Below are positions 40,930-52,436 of a stretch of 64,000 nucleotides of DNA, in pieces; within the stretch, counting starts at the first letter, position 1; each line of letters opens with the position of its first letter. A program made the position numbers and the translations under genes. A model generated the notes under the pieces. It was not told where the DNA came from and ran no database searches. It worked only from the letters and a program-made list of their open reading frames with translations. Origin of the DNA: Closterium sp. Naga37s-1 (lineage: Eukaryota > Streptophyta > Zygnematophyceae > Desmidiales > Closteriaceae); the NCBI GenBank assembly GCA_947471745.1, contig CANJKZ010000078.1:3662501-3726500 (forward strand). The letters run 5' to 3'.

Positions 40930-42658
40930 CAGGTGAGGCAGAGTGGGCAAAAGCACAAGAGCAGTGCAGAAACGCTGATGATCACCAGACCCAAGGGCCT
41001 TGGTGAACACATCAGCAGTGTTGGCCCGCGAGGCCACGTAGGAAAGGCGGAGCTGACGACGCTGCTGCAGCTCATGCGCAAGGAAGTAGTGAAGAGCAAT
41101 GTGCTTCGTTCTGTGCTCCAGTCTCTATTCGTGACACAAGGCAAGCATTGGCTTGTTGTCGACGTACAGAACTGGAGGAGAACGAGGCCACTCCCCCAAG
41201 TCGATCAGCAGGTAGGTCAGCCAGCGTAGCTCCTGTGCAGCCATGGCCCCAGCGTAGATCTCGGCCTCACAGCTGGAACCAAGCATAGAAGAAGAACAAG
41301 TGGACCTCCATGAGACAAAACCGGAGCCAAGGCTGAAGGTGTTACCCTGTGACAAACGCTGAGTCGCCTGGTCATCAGCCCAAGAAGCGTCGGAGTGTCC
41401 TGTGAGTACCACTGAACCCCATCCTCCAAGTACGAGCCCCATGCCCGATGTACTACACAAGTAACGCAGTACCCTCTTCGCAGCATCCCAGTGCACCTTT
41501 CGGTGTCTACCGGGAGCCACGTAGCGAGCCACGAGGCTGAGAGGGTACGCGAGGTCAGGTCGTGTGCACGTCATCAGGTACATGAGGCAATAACAAGCTC
41601 TGGGTACGGACCACTCGGCTCTACGGACTCGTCCGAAGGTGGAGCTGAAAGCGAGTGGCCGGTAGACAGAGGAGTAGGCTGTGGCGAGGAGAACTGGAAG
41701 CCGAAGTGCTGAAGGACCTGGTGCACCATGTGTGACTGAGTCAGGGTGATGGTGCGCCGTGCTCTGTCCCGGGTGATCTGCAAGCCAAGATAGCTGCGCA
41801 GCTCACCCAGGTCAGTGCAGGTGTGTCTCTCCTGCAGCTCCGCCTTCACTAGGGCCAGCGCCTCAATGTCAGCAGTAGCAAAAACCAAGTCGTCGACATA
41901 CACGAGAACGTAAAACAGCGGCAGGGTAGTGTCGGTGCGTAGAAACAGCGACGGGTCAGCTGTAGAAGGAGCAAACCCAAGAGCCGCAAGTCTAGTCCTC
42001 AATGTGTCGTGCCAGTCTCGGGGCTCCTGGCGGAGACCGTAGACTGGCCACCGGAGGCTCCAATGGGTACCCGCAGGAAACGACCCAGTGAAGCCATGTG
42101 GGCGGCGCAGCCAGATCTCCTCGTGAATGCTGCCTTGCAAGAAACCTGTGGAGAAGTCGAGGGAATGCAGCTCATAGTAACGCTGTGCTGCAACGTGCAG
42201 CAGCACCTGAAGAGTAGTCATGTTCGGGGTGGGGGAGAAGGTATGGAAGAAGTCGACCCCCTGTCGCTGACTGAAGCCTCGAGCAACGTAACGCGCCTTG
42301 AAGGCAGGCGGAGAACCCGGCGGCCGCTTCACTCTGAAAATCCACATGCCATCGACTATGTTCACCCCAGGAGGAGGAACCTCGTCGACGTAGGTGCCTG
42401 TGGACTTCCAGGAAGCCATCTCTGTGTCCATGGCTGTCTGCCACTGAGAGGAGTACTCACCCGCGATCACCTCAATGTAAGAGCGCGGGGTAGGGATGTC
42501 AAGTGCATCCGGGTCTCCCTTAGGGCAAAGTAGCATGGATGCGAAACGAGGTAAAGCGGCCACAAGACACTCAAGCTCAAACTGCCTGTCCTCAAGGACG
42601 TCATTGCTAAGGGCAGGCTCACCCCCGACGGACGGAGGATAGACAGACTCAGTAACAA
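40930..42658 (-). pseudogene. pol: Copia D reverse transcriptase-RNase H
   Basis: The frame 41574-42563 covers most of the reverse transcriptase (DTEMASWKSTGTYVDEVPPP, ARYVARGFSQRQGVDFFHTF, YVDDLVFATADIEAL). It breaks near 41590 where PELVGCLMYL should read on (PELVIASCT here). RNase H resumes in a new frame (MYLMTCTRPDLAYPLSL, GHSDASWADDQATQRL) and meets a TAG near 41125 within the conserved CxEHRLEHR region. Decayed. Confidence 0.85.
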
Positions 42659-43003
42659 AACTCGCGACGTAGTCGAGACGACTCCTAGCTGGAAAGTCGA
42701 ATAGCCTAGTGACTAGGGCTAACGCAGCAGTAGACTCAAAGTTAGGGTCAGTGACAACAGTAGCGAGGAGACGAGTGGCAGTATGAGTGGCAGCACGAGC
42801 AAGGTCGGACTCAGGGCCAGGAACGTGCGGAAGAGAGGATACGGGAGGCCGAGGCAGGACAACACGCTGTGGAATAGAGGAAAGACGAAGTGTGATACCG
42901 TGAGTGCCTAGGACAGCAGGAGGACGAGGACGGGCGGCACGACGAGCACGAACAGGTGTGGAAGCACGAGTCTAAGGCTCACGACGCTCATTTAGGGACT
43001 CAG

Positions 43004-44578
43004 TCACCTCAGTGTGAGGAGCAGGAGCAGGCAGCGGGGAGCCAGGCAGTAGCTGTGGTTGAGACTGGTCTGTCGGTGGACACAGGAGAGGTGGAGTGAG
43101 GCCAGTGGAAGATAGGAGAGTAAGAACCTGGAGAAGGACCGAGTCAGGAGGCGGCAGAGACGACTGCGGCTGCGGGTAGAAAACCAGTCCTCGCGGGGCA
43201 GTACCAGCAGCTCCAGCTCCTCCAGAACCAGCAGCACCAGCAGCATCAGCACCAGCAGCTCCAGTAGCACCTCCAGCTCCAGCAGCACCACGAGCTCCGG
43301 CAGCGCCAGCACCTCTAGCACCAGCAATACCTCCAGCACCTCCAGTGCCAGCAGCTCCAGTAGCACCTCCAGCACCAGCAGCACCACCTGCTCCGGCAGC
43401 TCCAGCACCTCTACTACGAGCACGTCCAGGACCAGCACCTCTAGCACCTCCAGTACCTCCAACTCCAGCGCCTCCAGCACCAGCAGCACCAGCACCTCTA
43501 GTGCCAGCAGCACCACCACCTCCGCCAGAAGACTCGACGCAAGCGCAGGTGGTAGAACTGCCACGTCCGGGCGTCGGTGGGGAAGCCAAGGAAGACGCAG
43601 CGGAGAGTGCGAGAGAAGAGCTTGCTCGCTTTGGCATCGCGAGCAAGGGAGAGCGCGCCCTAGACCCGACACCGACGCATCGCTAACCTTCCCTGTCCAC
43701 CAGAGTCTGGGCGAGGTCTTTGGCTCAGAAACACGGGGCCAGAGGTTGAGCTGATGCGCAGCGTATCGGACCGCAAACGGCCACAGAAAATGGGGAGCAG
43801 CCGCATGGATCATGGAGGTATGAGCAACCTCCATGATCAAGCCAATGCGACGCTCAGCAATCCCATTTTGCTGAGGAGAGGCCGGAAGAGTGAACGATTG
43901 GCGGATGCCCTCGTCTCGACAGAACTCTGCAAGGAGGTCAGAAGAGAACTCACCGCCCCTGTCAGAGTGCAGACGCGGGACTGAGAATTCCCGACGAAAC
44001 CGCACGCACAGCTGGCGTCGAGTAGCACGGATCCAGGGGATCAAAATGCCGCTGACGTCCGCCTTGCGCCGCAAGGGGAAGACACTGGTGTAGCGTGTGT
44101 AGTCATCAAAAACCAGCAGGAAGTAGTGCTCCTGGTCCGTTCCACCGACGGGGGCCGGGCCCCACACGACTATGTGGAGAGTCTGCAGAGGAGCAGTGGT
44201 CGGGAGAAACTCGGAGGAGTGAGGAGCGGCGCGCTGCTGCCCCTCGACGCAGGGAAGGCACGGCGGTGCAGGCAAGCGCTGCAGGGAGGGCAGGGACCTG
44301 GGAAGGCCAGAGACAAGGAGACGGGAGTGCATGCTACGGCGACGTGGTAGCGAGGGGTGACCTAGGCGGTGGTGCCAGAGGAGAGTCCGGTGAGAGAGTA
44401 CCCGACATGAGCAAGACGCTGCAAGCTGACCAGACGCAGACACCCGACTCGACACAGCCACCTGACCTGACTCAGCCACCTGTGCAAACGCAGTGGTCAG
44501 GGTGTACAGACCGGACCCAGGCTGACGAGTGAACGTAGCAAGGTGACGGCCAGCCCGTGAGCACTTACAGATCGCCAC
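43004..44578 (-). pseudogene. pol: Copia D integrase and linker
   Basis: It keeps the zinc region (WHHRLGHPSLPRRRS), the second Asp (HSDRGGEF) and the Glu (NGIAERRIG). The first catalytic Asp is lost: relatives read LHMDVWGP, here LHIVVWGP, an Asp-to-Val change. Soon after KVSDAS the frame diverges and a deletion leads directly to the linker region, which is read out of frame (Leu/Val-rich) with the Gly-Ala version in another frame (42972-43646). Inactive. Confidence 0.85.
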
Positions 44579-44617
44579 ACGCTGTCCTCCAGGAATGAAG
44601 GTGTCAACCCATTCATC

Positions 44618-45184
44618 CTAGAGAACTGCGTTGCTCAACAAGTTCGTCGAGAATGCAGGGAGGTGGAGACCTGAGAGAGACCCGGAGGGGACTGCCGGAC
44701 ACGGGAGAACAGTGGAGGCTCGCGCAACTACTGGGCCCCCAGTGGGGTCAACCAGTGAGACTGGGACAGGTGCTGCGAGTGGTGTGACTGTGGTGCAATC
44801 ACGAAAGAAGCAACGTGACGCGCCTGAGTCAAGCGTGAAAGTGTGCAAGGCCTCAACTAAGGCAGGACCTGTGGCAGTAGACGCACTAGCACCTAGAGCA
44901 TCGGCAGACTCACGAGCACCTAGAGCTGCAGCAGACTCACCAGCACCTTGAGCGACAGCAGACTCACTAGAACCAAGAGAAGCAGCCTCTACACGACCAG
45001 GGACGCATCGCTGAGAAGCACAGTCGCGAGGTCGCTGAGGCCACATAAAACCAAAACCTCCACCACCAGGACTGCCTCGCTGAATAACCCACTCACGAAG
45101 GTGCTGAGGGGTGGGGTCGTCCGGGAGAGGCAGTGACCGCTGCTGTCCACCCCTGGCCGCTGCAACTGCCATGATAGTGGCCAT
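44618..45184 (-). pseudogene. Copia D Gag remnant and protease
   Basis: Only the region just before the protease survives (LREWVIQRGSPGGGGFGF), without the Cys/His cluster seen in A-C. It is followed by the protease motif DSGASRCFFRD and conserved downstream sequence (LPSGSLSGLHLP-like). Confidence 0.8.
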
Positions 45185-46030
45185 GACAAGCAGTGACGGT
45201 CAGTAGTAGGTCCAGTACCTCCAGCACCAGCAGCACCTCCAGTACTCCCAGCCACACCTCCAGCACCTCCAGCACCAGCAGCACCTCCAGCACTCTCAGC
45301 AGCACCTCCACCAGCAGCAGCAGTAGCACGAGCAGCAGCAGCAGCAGTAGTAGCAGCAGGGCGGCTCGGTGGGGCTGGGCGGCGGCTCCTCCAGCACTCC
45401 CAGCAGCACCTCCACCAGCAGCAGCAGCAGTAGTAGCAGCAGGGCGGCTCGGGCTGGGCGGCGCGGCTCGGCCTGGGCGGCGCGGGCAGCAGGGCGCGCG
45501 CTGTGCAGGGCAGCAGGGCGCGACGCGCGGGCTGCAGCAGGGCGCGACGCGCAGGGCAGCACAGCGCGACGCGCGGGCTGCAGTAGGGCGCGACGCGTGG
45601 AGCAGCAGAGCGCGACGCGCGGGCTGCAGCAGGGCGCGAAGCGCAGGGCAGCAGGGCGCGATGTGCTGGCTGCAGCAGGGCGCGACGCGCAGGACAGTAG
45701 GGCGTGACGCGCGGGCTGCAGCAGGGCGCGACGAACGGAGTAGCAGAGCGCGATGAGCGGGCTGCAGTACGGCGCGATGCGTAGGGCAGTAGGGCGCGAC
45801 GCGCTGGCTGCAGCAGGGCGCGACGCGCAGGACAGCGGGGCGCGCGCTGGGCAGGGCAGCAGGGTGCGACGGCAGGGCGCTGGGCAGGGCAGCTGGGCGC
45901 GGGCTGCAGGGCGGGGCGGTGCGCGCTGGGCAGGGCAGCAGGGTGTAACTCGCAGGCTGCAGCAGGGCCCGACGTGCGGGGGGCAGGCAGTGCGAGTAGC
46001 TGCAGGGCAGCGCGACACTGTGCGAGCAGG
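45185..46030 (-). repeat. Repetitive leader of Copia D
   Basis: 45185-45480 is Gly-Ala-like triplet repeat. 45480-46030 is a ~23-bp repeat often paired into ~46-bp units (plus strand cgcgacgcgcgggctgcag). It replaces the missing Gag N-terminus. Confidence 0.8.
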
Positions 46031-46103
46031 GCCGGACAGCGCAAGGGCGCTTTGGGCAGGAACGAGCGGAACTATCGGTGGGCCCTAAAAACTTAACAGG
46101 TTT

Positions 46104-46248
46104 CCTGCTCTGAATACCATGTCAGATTAACTGTGCAGGAATGAATGAACTATGAATGAGTTGGGTACAAGTACTAACCCTAAAGTGATGTAGCCCTTGT
46201 AGGCTAACCCACTATAGCCTAGAGGGAACACAAACATATAGTTTGACA
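46104..46248 (-). repeat. 5' LTR of Copia D with primer binding site
   Basis: LTR 46120-46248 (129 bp). Minus-strand TGGTATTCAGAGCAGG follows it (46104-46119): the initiator-Met complement with one extra T, intermediate between the sites of C and of A/B. Confidence 0.85.
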
Positions 46249-46689
46249 CTCATAAGAGAATATTAACTTCTAATTAGTATACATAAAATGGATGGATTCA
46301 AGAATTTTGAGCTTGAGACATGCATGTTGAAATATGCATCGTGGCATTATGTTTCTGAGACATTCATTATGAGCCAAGCATTATGTTGTGTGCATACTGA
46401 TGCGTGCACCCTCATATATGCACTTGGAAGCATCCATACTGAGATGATCATTCTCAGATCTAGTATGCAATCTGACACATGGATTTCCAGCACGAGTAAC
46501 CTCTATCCTTTCATACCCTCCCCCTCCACCCCCCACTCCTCTCCTACCCCCCTGTGTTGGGCAAGGCAGAACGAGTGTCGCTACCATATTCTGGCTCGAC
46601 TCCAGTTCACCTCCCCAACTGCCCAGCACTCAACCTTAATAAGGTTGGACTATCTTGGCAGAGAGGTTTAGGGCATTCTTCATGCATTT

Positions 46690-48640
46690 CATGGTGCCAT
46701 GAAAGATCAGGTATGTAAATCATCATGCTCTCAGGCATTCTGTTTATCATGCATAGAGCATCTAGCATGCTTATCATCATGCTATGAGCCATGCAGCACG
46801 CATGAGTTATCATTCTATGTGATATCCACCATGCAATCTATGATGCCATTGTTATCAGTCAACATGCAAGCCATCATGCTATGAGACATTACATACAAAT
46901 GCTATTCATCATGTCATGAGACATCATCATGCAACATAATGCTTCGTGCCATGTGGCTTGCAATTCATACTGCAATTCACTTTTGAGATATTCAGCACCA
47001 CCCAAATCATACGGACATGAGGCATTCAGCATGGAAGTAACCATGCAAGACACTTTCACGAGATGTTCAGTTTTCATTCCATCATGCCAATTTGATCATG
47101 CTCTAGGATCTTTAGCATCCAAGCCATGAGGCATTGAGATATTTTGAATGCGAATTATCAAGAAATCTTATAATGCTTAGGAACATCCCAAATCATCATG
47201 TCATGACACATATAGGATACAAATCATAATCATATGTGGGCATTCAACATGCATACGAACATGCCATGGGACACTCAACATCCAGATGATCATGGCTCAA
47301 GACATACAGCAGGAAAATCATCAGGTCATGAAGCATTCAAAGTGCAATTCATCATGGCATCCTACGAGAGCAATCAGAATGCAATTCTTTCTTTATGCCA
47401 TGAGACCATGATAAATCGAGACACCTAGCATAGCATTACCTCATGCATTGGCACATTGAGCAAGCTTCGTGATGCTTTGAGATATTGAGTACGCCTATCA
47501 TAAAACCATGAGGCATTCAGTGTATATATGAGTGTGCTATGACGTAGGACGTTCAATTTCATCATGCCATCTATTAGACCTTAAGCATGCAATCGGTTAA
47601 GCACTCAGAAGGTTCAGATTGCATTTCATCTTGTTGAGAGACATTCATACGCAAATATCAGACATTTAGCATGCAATCCATCATGCCTTGCCCTGAAATG
47701 TTCACCATGCATTTTATCATGCCACGGGACATCCAGCATGTAATGTATCAGACATTTTGCATTCCATTTATAATGCCACAAAAAAATAGCATGCAAGCGA
47801 TCGTGCCCACGGGCGATTCATCATGCATGCAAGCATTCAGAATGCTAGTCACATGCCATGAGACGTTCAACACATGAGATCATATGTGACATTTACTGCG
47901 ATTCATCATTTTAATGGGCGCTCGATCATGCAATAGTACATGCTTTGAGGCGTTTGGCATGCAACTCGTTATGGCTTGAGACAATCAGAGGGCAAATTAC
48001 CATGGCATGTCATTCATGACACACACTCAGCCTAGAATCTATCATGCAACAGCATGCTGTGAGTTGTTTACCATGCAGATGTTCATGCACTGAGGCATCC
48101 AGCATACAACTTAGCAGGCCACGAGATATTGAGTTTGCAATTCATCATGCCTTGAGGCAATCCGACTGCGATGTAGTATGCTATGGTGACACATGCAGCA
48201 TCCTGACATTCACTATGCAATGAGAGATACAGCATGCAGATTATGACGCCATGAGACACACAATGAGAAACATTTAGTAAGCCATCATGCCACGAGACAT
48301 CCAGCATGCAATTCCTCCTATGATGAAACATTCAGCACGTCATGCGACATTCATCACGCAAATCAGCATGCCACAAAACATTCAGCTTGCAACTCATTAT
48401 GCCATGGGACATGCGATTCATTGTGGCATGAGACAATCTCCAATTGCAACTGATGGTGCTGCAACACACTCAGCGCTCTATTATAAAGCTATGACACATT
48501 CGGCATGCACGACATTCAGCACTTTCTGAGACATTAATAATGTAGTGCGCCATACGGTATGCAAATCATCATGCCATGGGACATCCAAATCATCATGCTA
48601 TGGGGCACACAAACCAGCATGCATTTCATCTTCCCATAAG
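46690..48640. repeat. Degenerate 31-bp satellite
   Basis: Countless diverged copies of a unit like CATTCAGCATGCAATTCATC followed by ATGCCATGAGA, with indels. No coding sense. Grades into the regular array to the right. Confidence 0.75.
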
Positions 48641-49043
48641 ACACTTGACATGCATTTCATATTGGCATAAGACCTTCTGCATGCATTTCATACAGGCATA
48701 AGACATTCTGCATGCATTTCATATTGGCATAAGACATTCTGCATGCATTTCATATTGGCATAAGACATGCTGCATGCATTTCATATTGGCATAAGACATT
48801 CTGCATGCATTTCATATTGGCATAAGACATTCTGCATGCATTTCATATTGGCATAAGACATTCTGCATGCATTTCATATTGGCATAAGACATTCTGCATG
48901 CATTTCATATTGGCATAAGACATTCTGCATGCATTTCATATTGGCATAAGGCATTTTGCATGCATTTCATATTGGCATAAGATCTTCTGCATGCATTTCA
49001 TATTGGCATAAGACCTTCTGCATGCATTTCATCTTGGCATATC
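48641..49043. repeat. Homogeneous 31-bp satellite array
   Basis: About 13 copies of a 31-bp unit (ATTGGCATAAGACATTCTGC then ATGCATTTCAT), most of them identical. Derived from the degenerate satellite on its left. Confidence 0.92.
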
Positions 49044-51198
49044 TTCCACCATGAATCTCCCCAACAGCACATTCTTTTCAATCAACATGTGTTTCGTCAA
49101 TACCGCAAGCCCTCTGCAAGCCCCCCTCAATTCTCCTCTCTTCCACTCCTCGTTACTCCACCTAGCATCAACACTCAATTCAGTGCTGTTAAAAGGGCAG
49201 GTGGGCGAAGTTCTCCCATCCTATGGCTGCAGCAGCAGGTGGGAGCAGCGGGTGAAGCGGGGTGAGAAAATAATCTTCCTCCCCCTCTCTCATTCACCCA
49301 TCTCGCCCCTGCCCCCCTCATACCCCCTATCTTGCCCCGCCCCTCCTCAAACCCCCATCTCGCCCCTCCTCCTCTCTTGCCGCCCGTCTCATCCGCCCTC
49401 TCATCTACCCCCATCAGCACGCCCACGAGTTCCTCTGCTCGCTCCTCCTCTGCCTTCATTCCAAAGCGGCTGCCGTCGCCTCTCCTGCCCATGCCCACAC
49501 CCCGAGCCCCATTCTGCAAGAAGGCAGGGCGCTTGTGGGTAGGGCAGGAGAGGGTGGGAAAAGAGGGCTGGGGCACGATGGAGGGAGGGGAGGGGAGAGG
49601 ACAGAGAGGGCAGAGAGGGATGGACATGGACTGGCGACGGGAGGAGGTCAGAGAGGGATGGAGAGAGTGAGAGGGTGGAGCGGAGGAGGCGAGGAATGGC
49701 GGTGGGAGTGGGTGCGCAGTGGGCACCAGTTTCCTGTCAATGGTTGGGGTGGTGAGGGAGTGTGAGGGGTGTGGAGTGAGAGACACTGGTGAGGAGGAGT
49801 TTCTTTGTCTCTCACTCCCCATCCCTTCTTCCTACCCATGTGTCGTGTCCTGCACCCCGCTCTACTTCTGCAGGACCTTCAGCTCCTCCTGCTCGTGTTG
49901 GACCATCTGCTGCTGTACGCATATAGCAGTGCTGCTGGCAGCAGAGGCAGTATGACTGAGTCCAGTGCTGCTGCCGCTGGCCGTGGTGCTGCCGCTGGCC
50001 GTGGTGCTGCCACAACTCTCACTCACCATCTGCTCTCAGTCCTGCTGTAGCACTTGCACGTGCAAGTTGCAACCCAGCTGGTTGTATACATGTGCTTTCT
50101 AATATGCACCAGGTAACAAAGGTTTCACTTTCGTAAGTTACCTCTGGTTCTATAATATATTCCCTTCCCAGTCACCATGTTTTCCCCTGGACCTCCTCCC
50201 TTCCTTCCCCCCTGTCTTCAGCACGAGACGGTGCAAGGCAGGGCGTGCCCCCACTGTCACCGGTCTGCATCATGCCACATCTCCCCAGCCTTCCGGCATC
50301 CTTGTCTTCCACCTTAACCAATGTCATTCATACCACATTCCTTTTGGCTCACTCCATGCCTCAAGAAACCCACTCTGTCCCATGCGGAGTCTTCTCCCTC
50401 CCTTGCACAACGCTTAGCGCTCAACACGCAGCACCACTATACCACCGTCTCTGTCGTGTGAACCACCTCACCACCCAGCGCCCTTCCCTGCCCATCCGCC
50501 TCCGCTCCTCCTTATGCTCCTCCCTCTGCTCCGCCTGGCAAGGTGCCTCATGCTACAAAGACCAACCAGCCCAGCCTCCTATCGCTCCCCCGCTTCTCCT
50601 CCTGTGCATGCTGCTGGGGCTTCGTCTATCAACCCCTTCTCACTTCCAGGCTGCAGCTAAACACGTGGTACCGTATTCCTCCGGATAAAAGACCCTAGGG
50701 TCTGTTATTGATTTCACAAAAAAAATGTGCGGGGTCTTATTATAAGTGCTATGTTATTTAAAATATAATGAAATGCAAGGGTGTTGTAATGCAGATTTGC
50801 ATTTTTTTAATGAGGAAACACCCCGCGAATGTCCTGAGCCGAGAAACCGGGCACAATCCACGAAGCATCTGAATGCTTCATGCTCATTGGCCCATATTCA
50901 ATGGTAACCAGCATTACAGATTGTGGGCCGACCAACGTGTACCACGTCCAATGCTTTGTGTCAGACCGCCTTGGACATCTCATCCCTTGCATGCTACGTG
51001 AGGCTCTCAGCACAGAGACGCGCTATCTCTGTCACGTCTCGTGCACAAGCGAATCTGACACCGCCAGGGAACAGACCCACCTCTGTGCAATGGGGAGCGC
51101 AACTCGGCAGAGTCTAGCATAGCGGGACTAGCACAGCATATTAAATTCACAGCGCGAAGAATGCCAGGCATAGCATTAGGCAGAAAAAGGGTGTCAGC
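49044..51198. other. No gene recognised
   Basis: 49250-49800 has strong strand asymmetry (CT-rich, then GA-rich on the plus strand), producing frames on both strands that look like low-complexity. The remainder has no recognisable domain or element end. Confidence 0.4.
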
Positions 51199-51866
51199 AT
51201 GGTGTCAACGCCCGATTCAGGCATGTCAGAATCCCGTCGCCCTCGTGCAACAACCTTCTGTCAACCTGCTCGTGTTAGGACTACGCCGCGTCATGTGCTG
51301 CCCACGCCAGTACCGTCTTCGGGTGAGACTTCTCAGAGCAGCCGTACCCCACGGGCCCCCCTTCCCACAGTCCGTGTCCCCGTATTTCCACAGTCGTCAC
51401 GTCCGCAAGGCAAGAAGAAGAAGGTCCAGGATGCAGCGCCCCCCGCCTCACCTCGCCACCGTATGACGAAGTAGGCGCGGCATGCGTACACGGCGAGGGA
51501 GAAGTTGTAATGCCTGGATATGCTAGACATGCAGCCCGATCTCAGCATCCGGGGGTTGGCGCGGCTAGCTAACGTGCAACCGAAGCAGATTCGCGAATGG
51601 AGGAAATTGAAGGAGCGACTCCTTGTTTCAGCGGCGTGTCGTCGTCGCCTCGTTGGCGCAGGCCGTAAGGCCAAGTGGCCTTTCATGGAGCGGGCCATCT
51701 ACCGTCAGTTTTTGGCGCACAGTGCCAAGGGTCAGGCCGTCTCTGTGAGCATGCTTCAGAAGTGGTCGCAGCAGTACATGAAGCACCGACACCCTCAGGC
51801 CGACTGGCGCGGGTGGTCCTTGGCAAAGCGTGTCAAGACAAAGATGGGGAAAAAACTGGCTGACAG
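51199..51866 (+). pseudogene. CENP-B/pogo-type DNA-binding gene fragment
   Basis: A Ser/Pro-rich N-terminus with basic GKKKK is followed, in the same frame, by a helix-turn-helix (IRGLARLANVQPKQIREWRK) and a CENP-B-type segment (LVGAGRKAKWPFMERAIY, then AKGQAVSVSMLQKWSQQY). This is the layout of pogo/Tigger-like transposases and their domesticated relatives, which bind DNA in the nucleus. Two in-frame stops, TAG 51472-51474 and TAA 51508-51510, both one C-to-T step from Gln codons, break it. Coding seems to end at a GTGAGT donor at 51867. Copia fragment E begins 41 bp later. No DDE domain is visible in the window. Confidence 0.5.
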
Positions 51867-51950
51867 TGAGTCACTTTGCCTTGTTGCTATATTTGCCCGC
51901 GGAAACCTGTCAAATGTTATAGTGCTTACTTTTGTGTGGGCTGTAGTGGG

Positions 51951-52436
51951 GTCGGGATGTCTAGTGCATCCGGGTCTCCCTCAGGTGCAATCAGCATGGA
52001 CACGAGATGAGGTACAGCAGCTGCAAAACACTCAAAGTCCTCCTGCCTGTCCTCAAGGACGTCCGTGCCAAGAGCACACTCACCCCCGACGGACGGAGGA
52101 CAGTCAGACTCAGGCTCAGAAACAAGACTAGCAGCGTAGTCGAGACGACAGGCAGCAGGAAAGTCAACAAGCTCAGCAACTAGGGCAGACGCAGCAGCAG
52201 ACTCAAACGAAGGGTCAGTGACAACAGTGGCTAGAAGACGTGTGACAGTAGGACTGGCAGCACGAACTAAGTCGGACTCAGGGTCCGGACCATCAGCAAG
52301 AGAGGACGCAGGAGGAGACGGCAGGGGGACACGCTGTGGAACAGAGGAAGGACGAAGTGTCATATGGTGCATTCCGGGGACAGGAGGAGGACGCGGACGA
52401 GGAACACGACGACCAGTGCGAATAGCGCGAACCCGC
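51951..52436 (-). pseudogene. Inverted pol segment of fragment E
   Basis: Minus strand reads TGRRVPRPRPPPVPGMHHMT through PSVGGECALGTDVLEDRQED to GDPDALDIPT. In intact relatives this immediately precedes PRSYAEAI, which lies in the opposite orientation at 52437. Confidence 0.85.

Larger units (their letters stand above)
40541..46248 (-). mobile_element. Copia retrotransposon D, degenerate
   Basis: 3' LTR 40541-40671 and 5' LTR 46120-46248 enclose remnants of protease, integrase, linker, reverse transcriptase and RNase H. The N-terminal Gag is missing. Flanking 5-mers (CATAC and CTCAT) do not match, so the ends may come from recombination or have drifted. Confidence 0.88.

Noticed and set aside
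48641..49043. CRISPR array (regular ~31-bp repeats)
   Set aside because: Units are directly contiguous with no unique spacers, there are no cas genes, and the context is eukaryotic.
49051..49822. Overlapping Ser/Pro-rich frames on both strands
   Set aside because: Explained by strand-asymmetric low-complexity sequence; no start context, domain or homology pattern.
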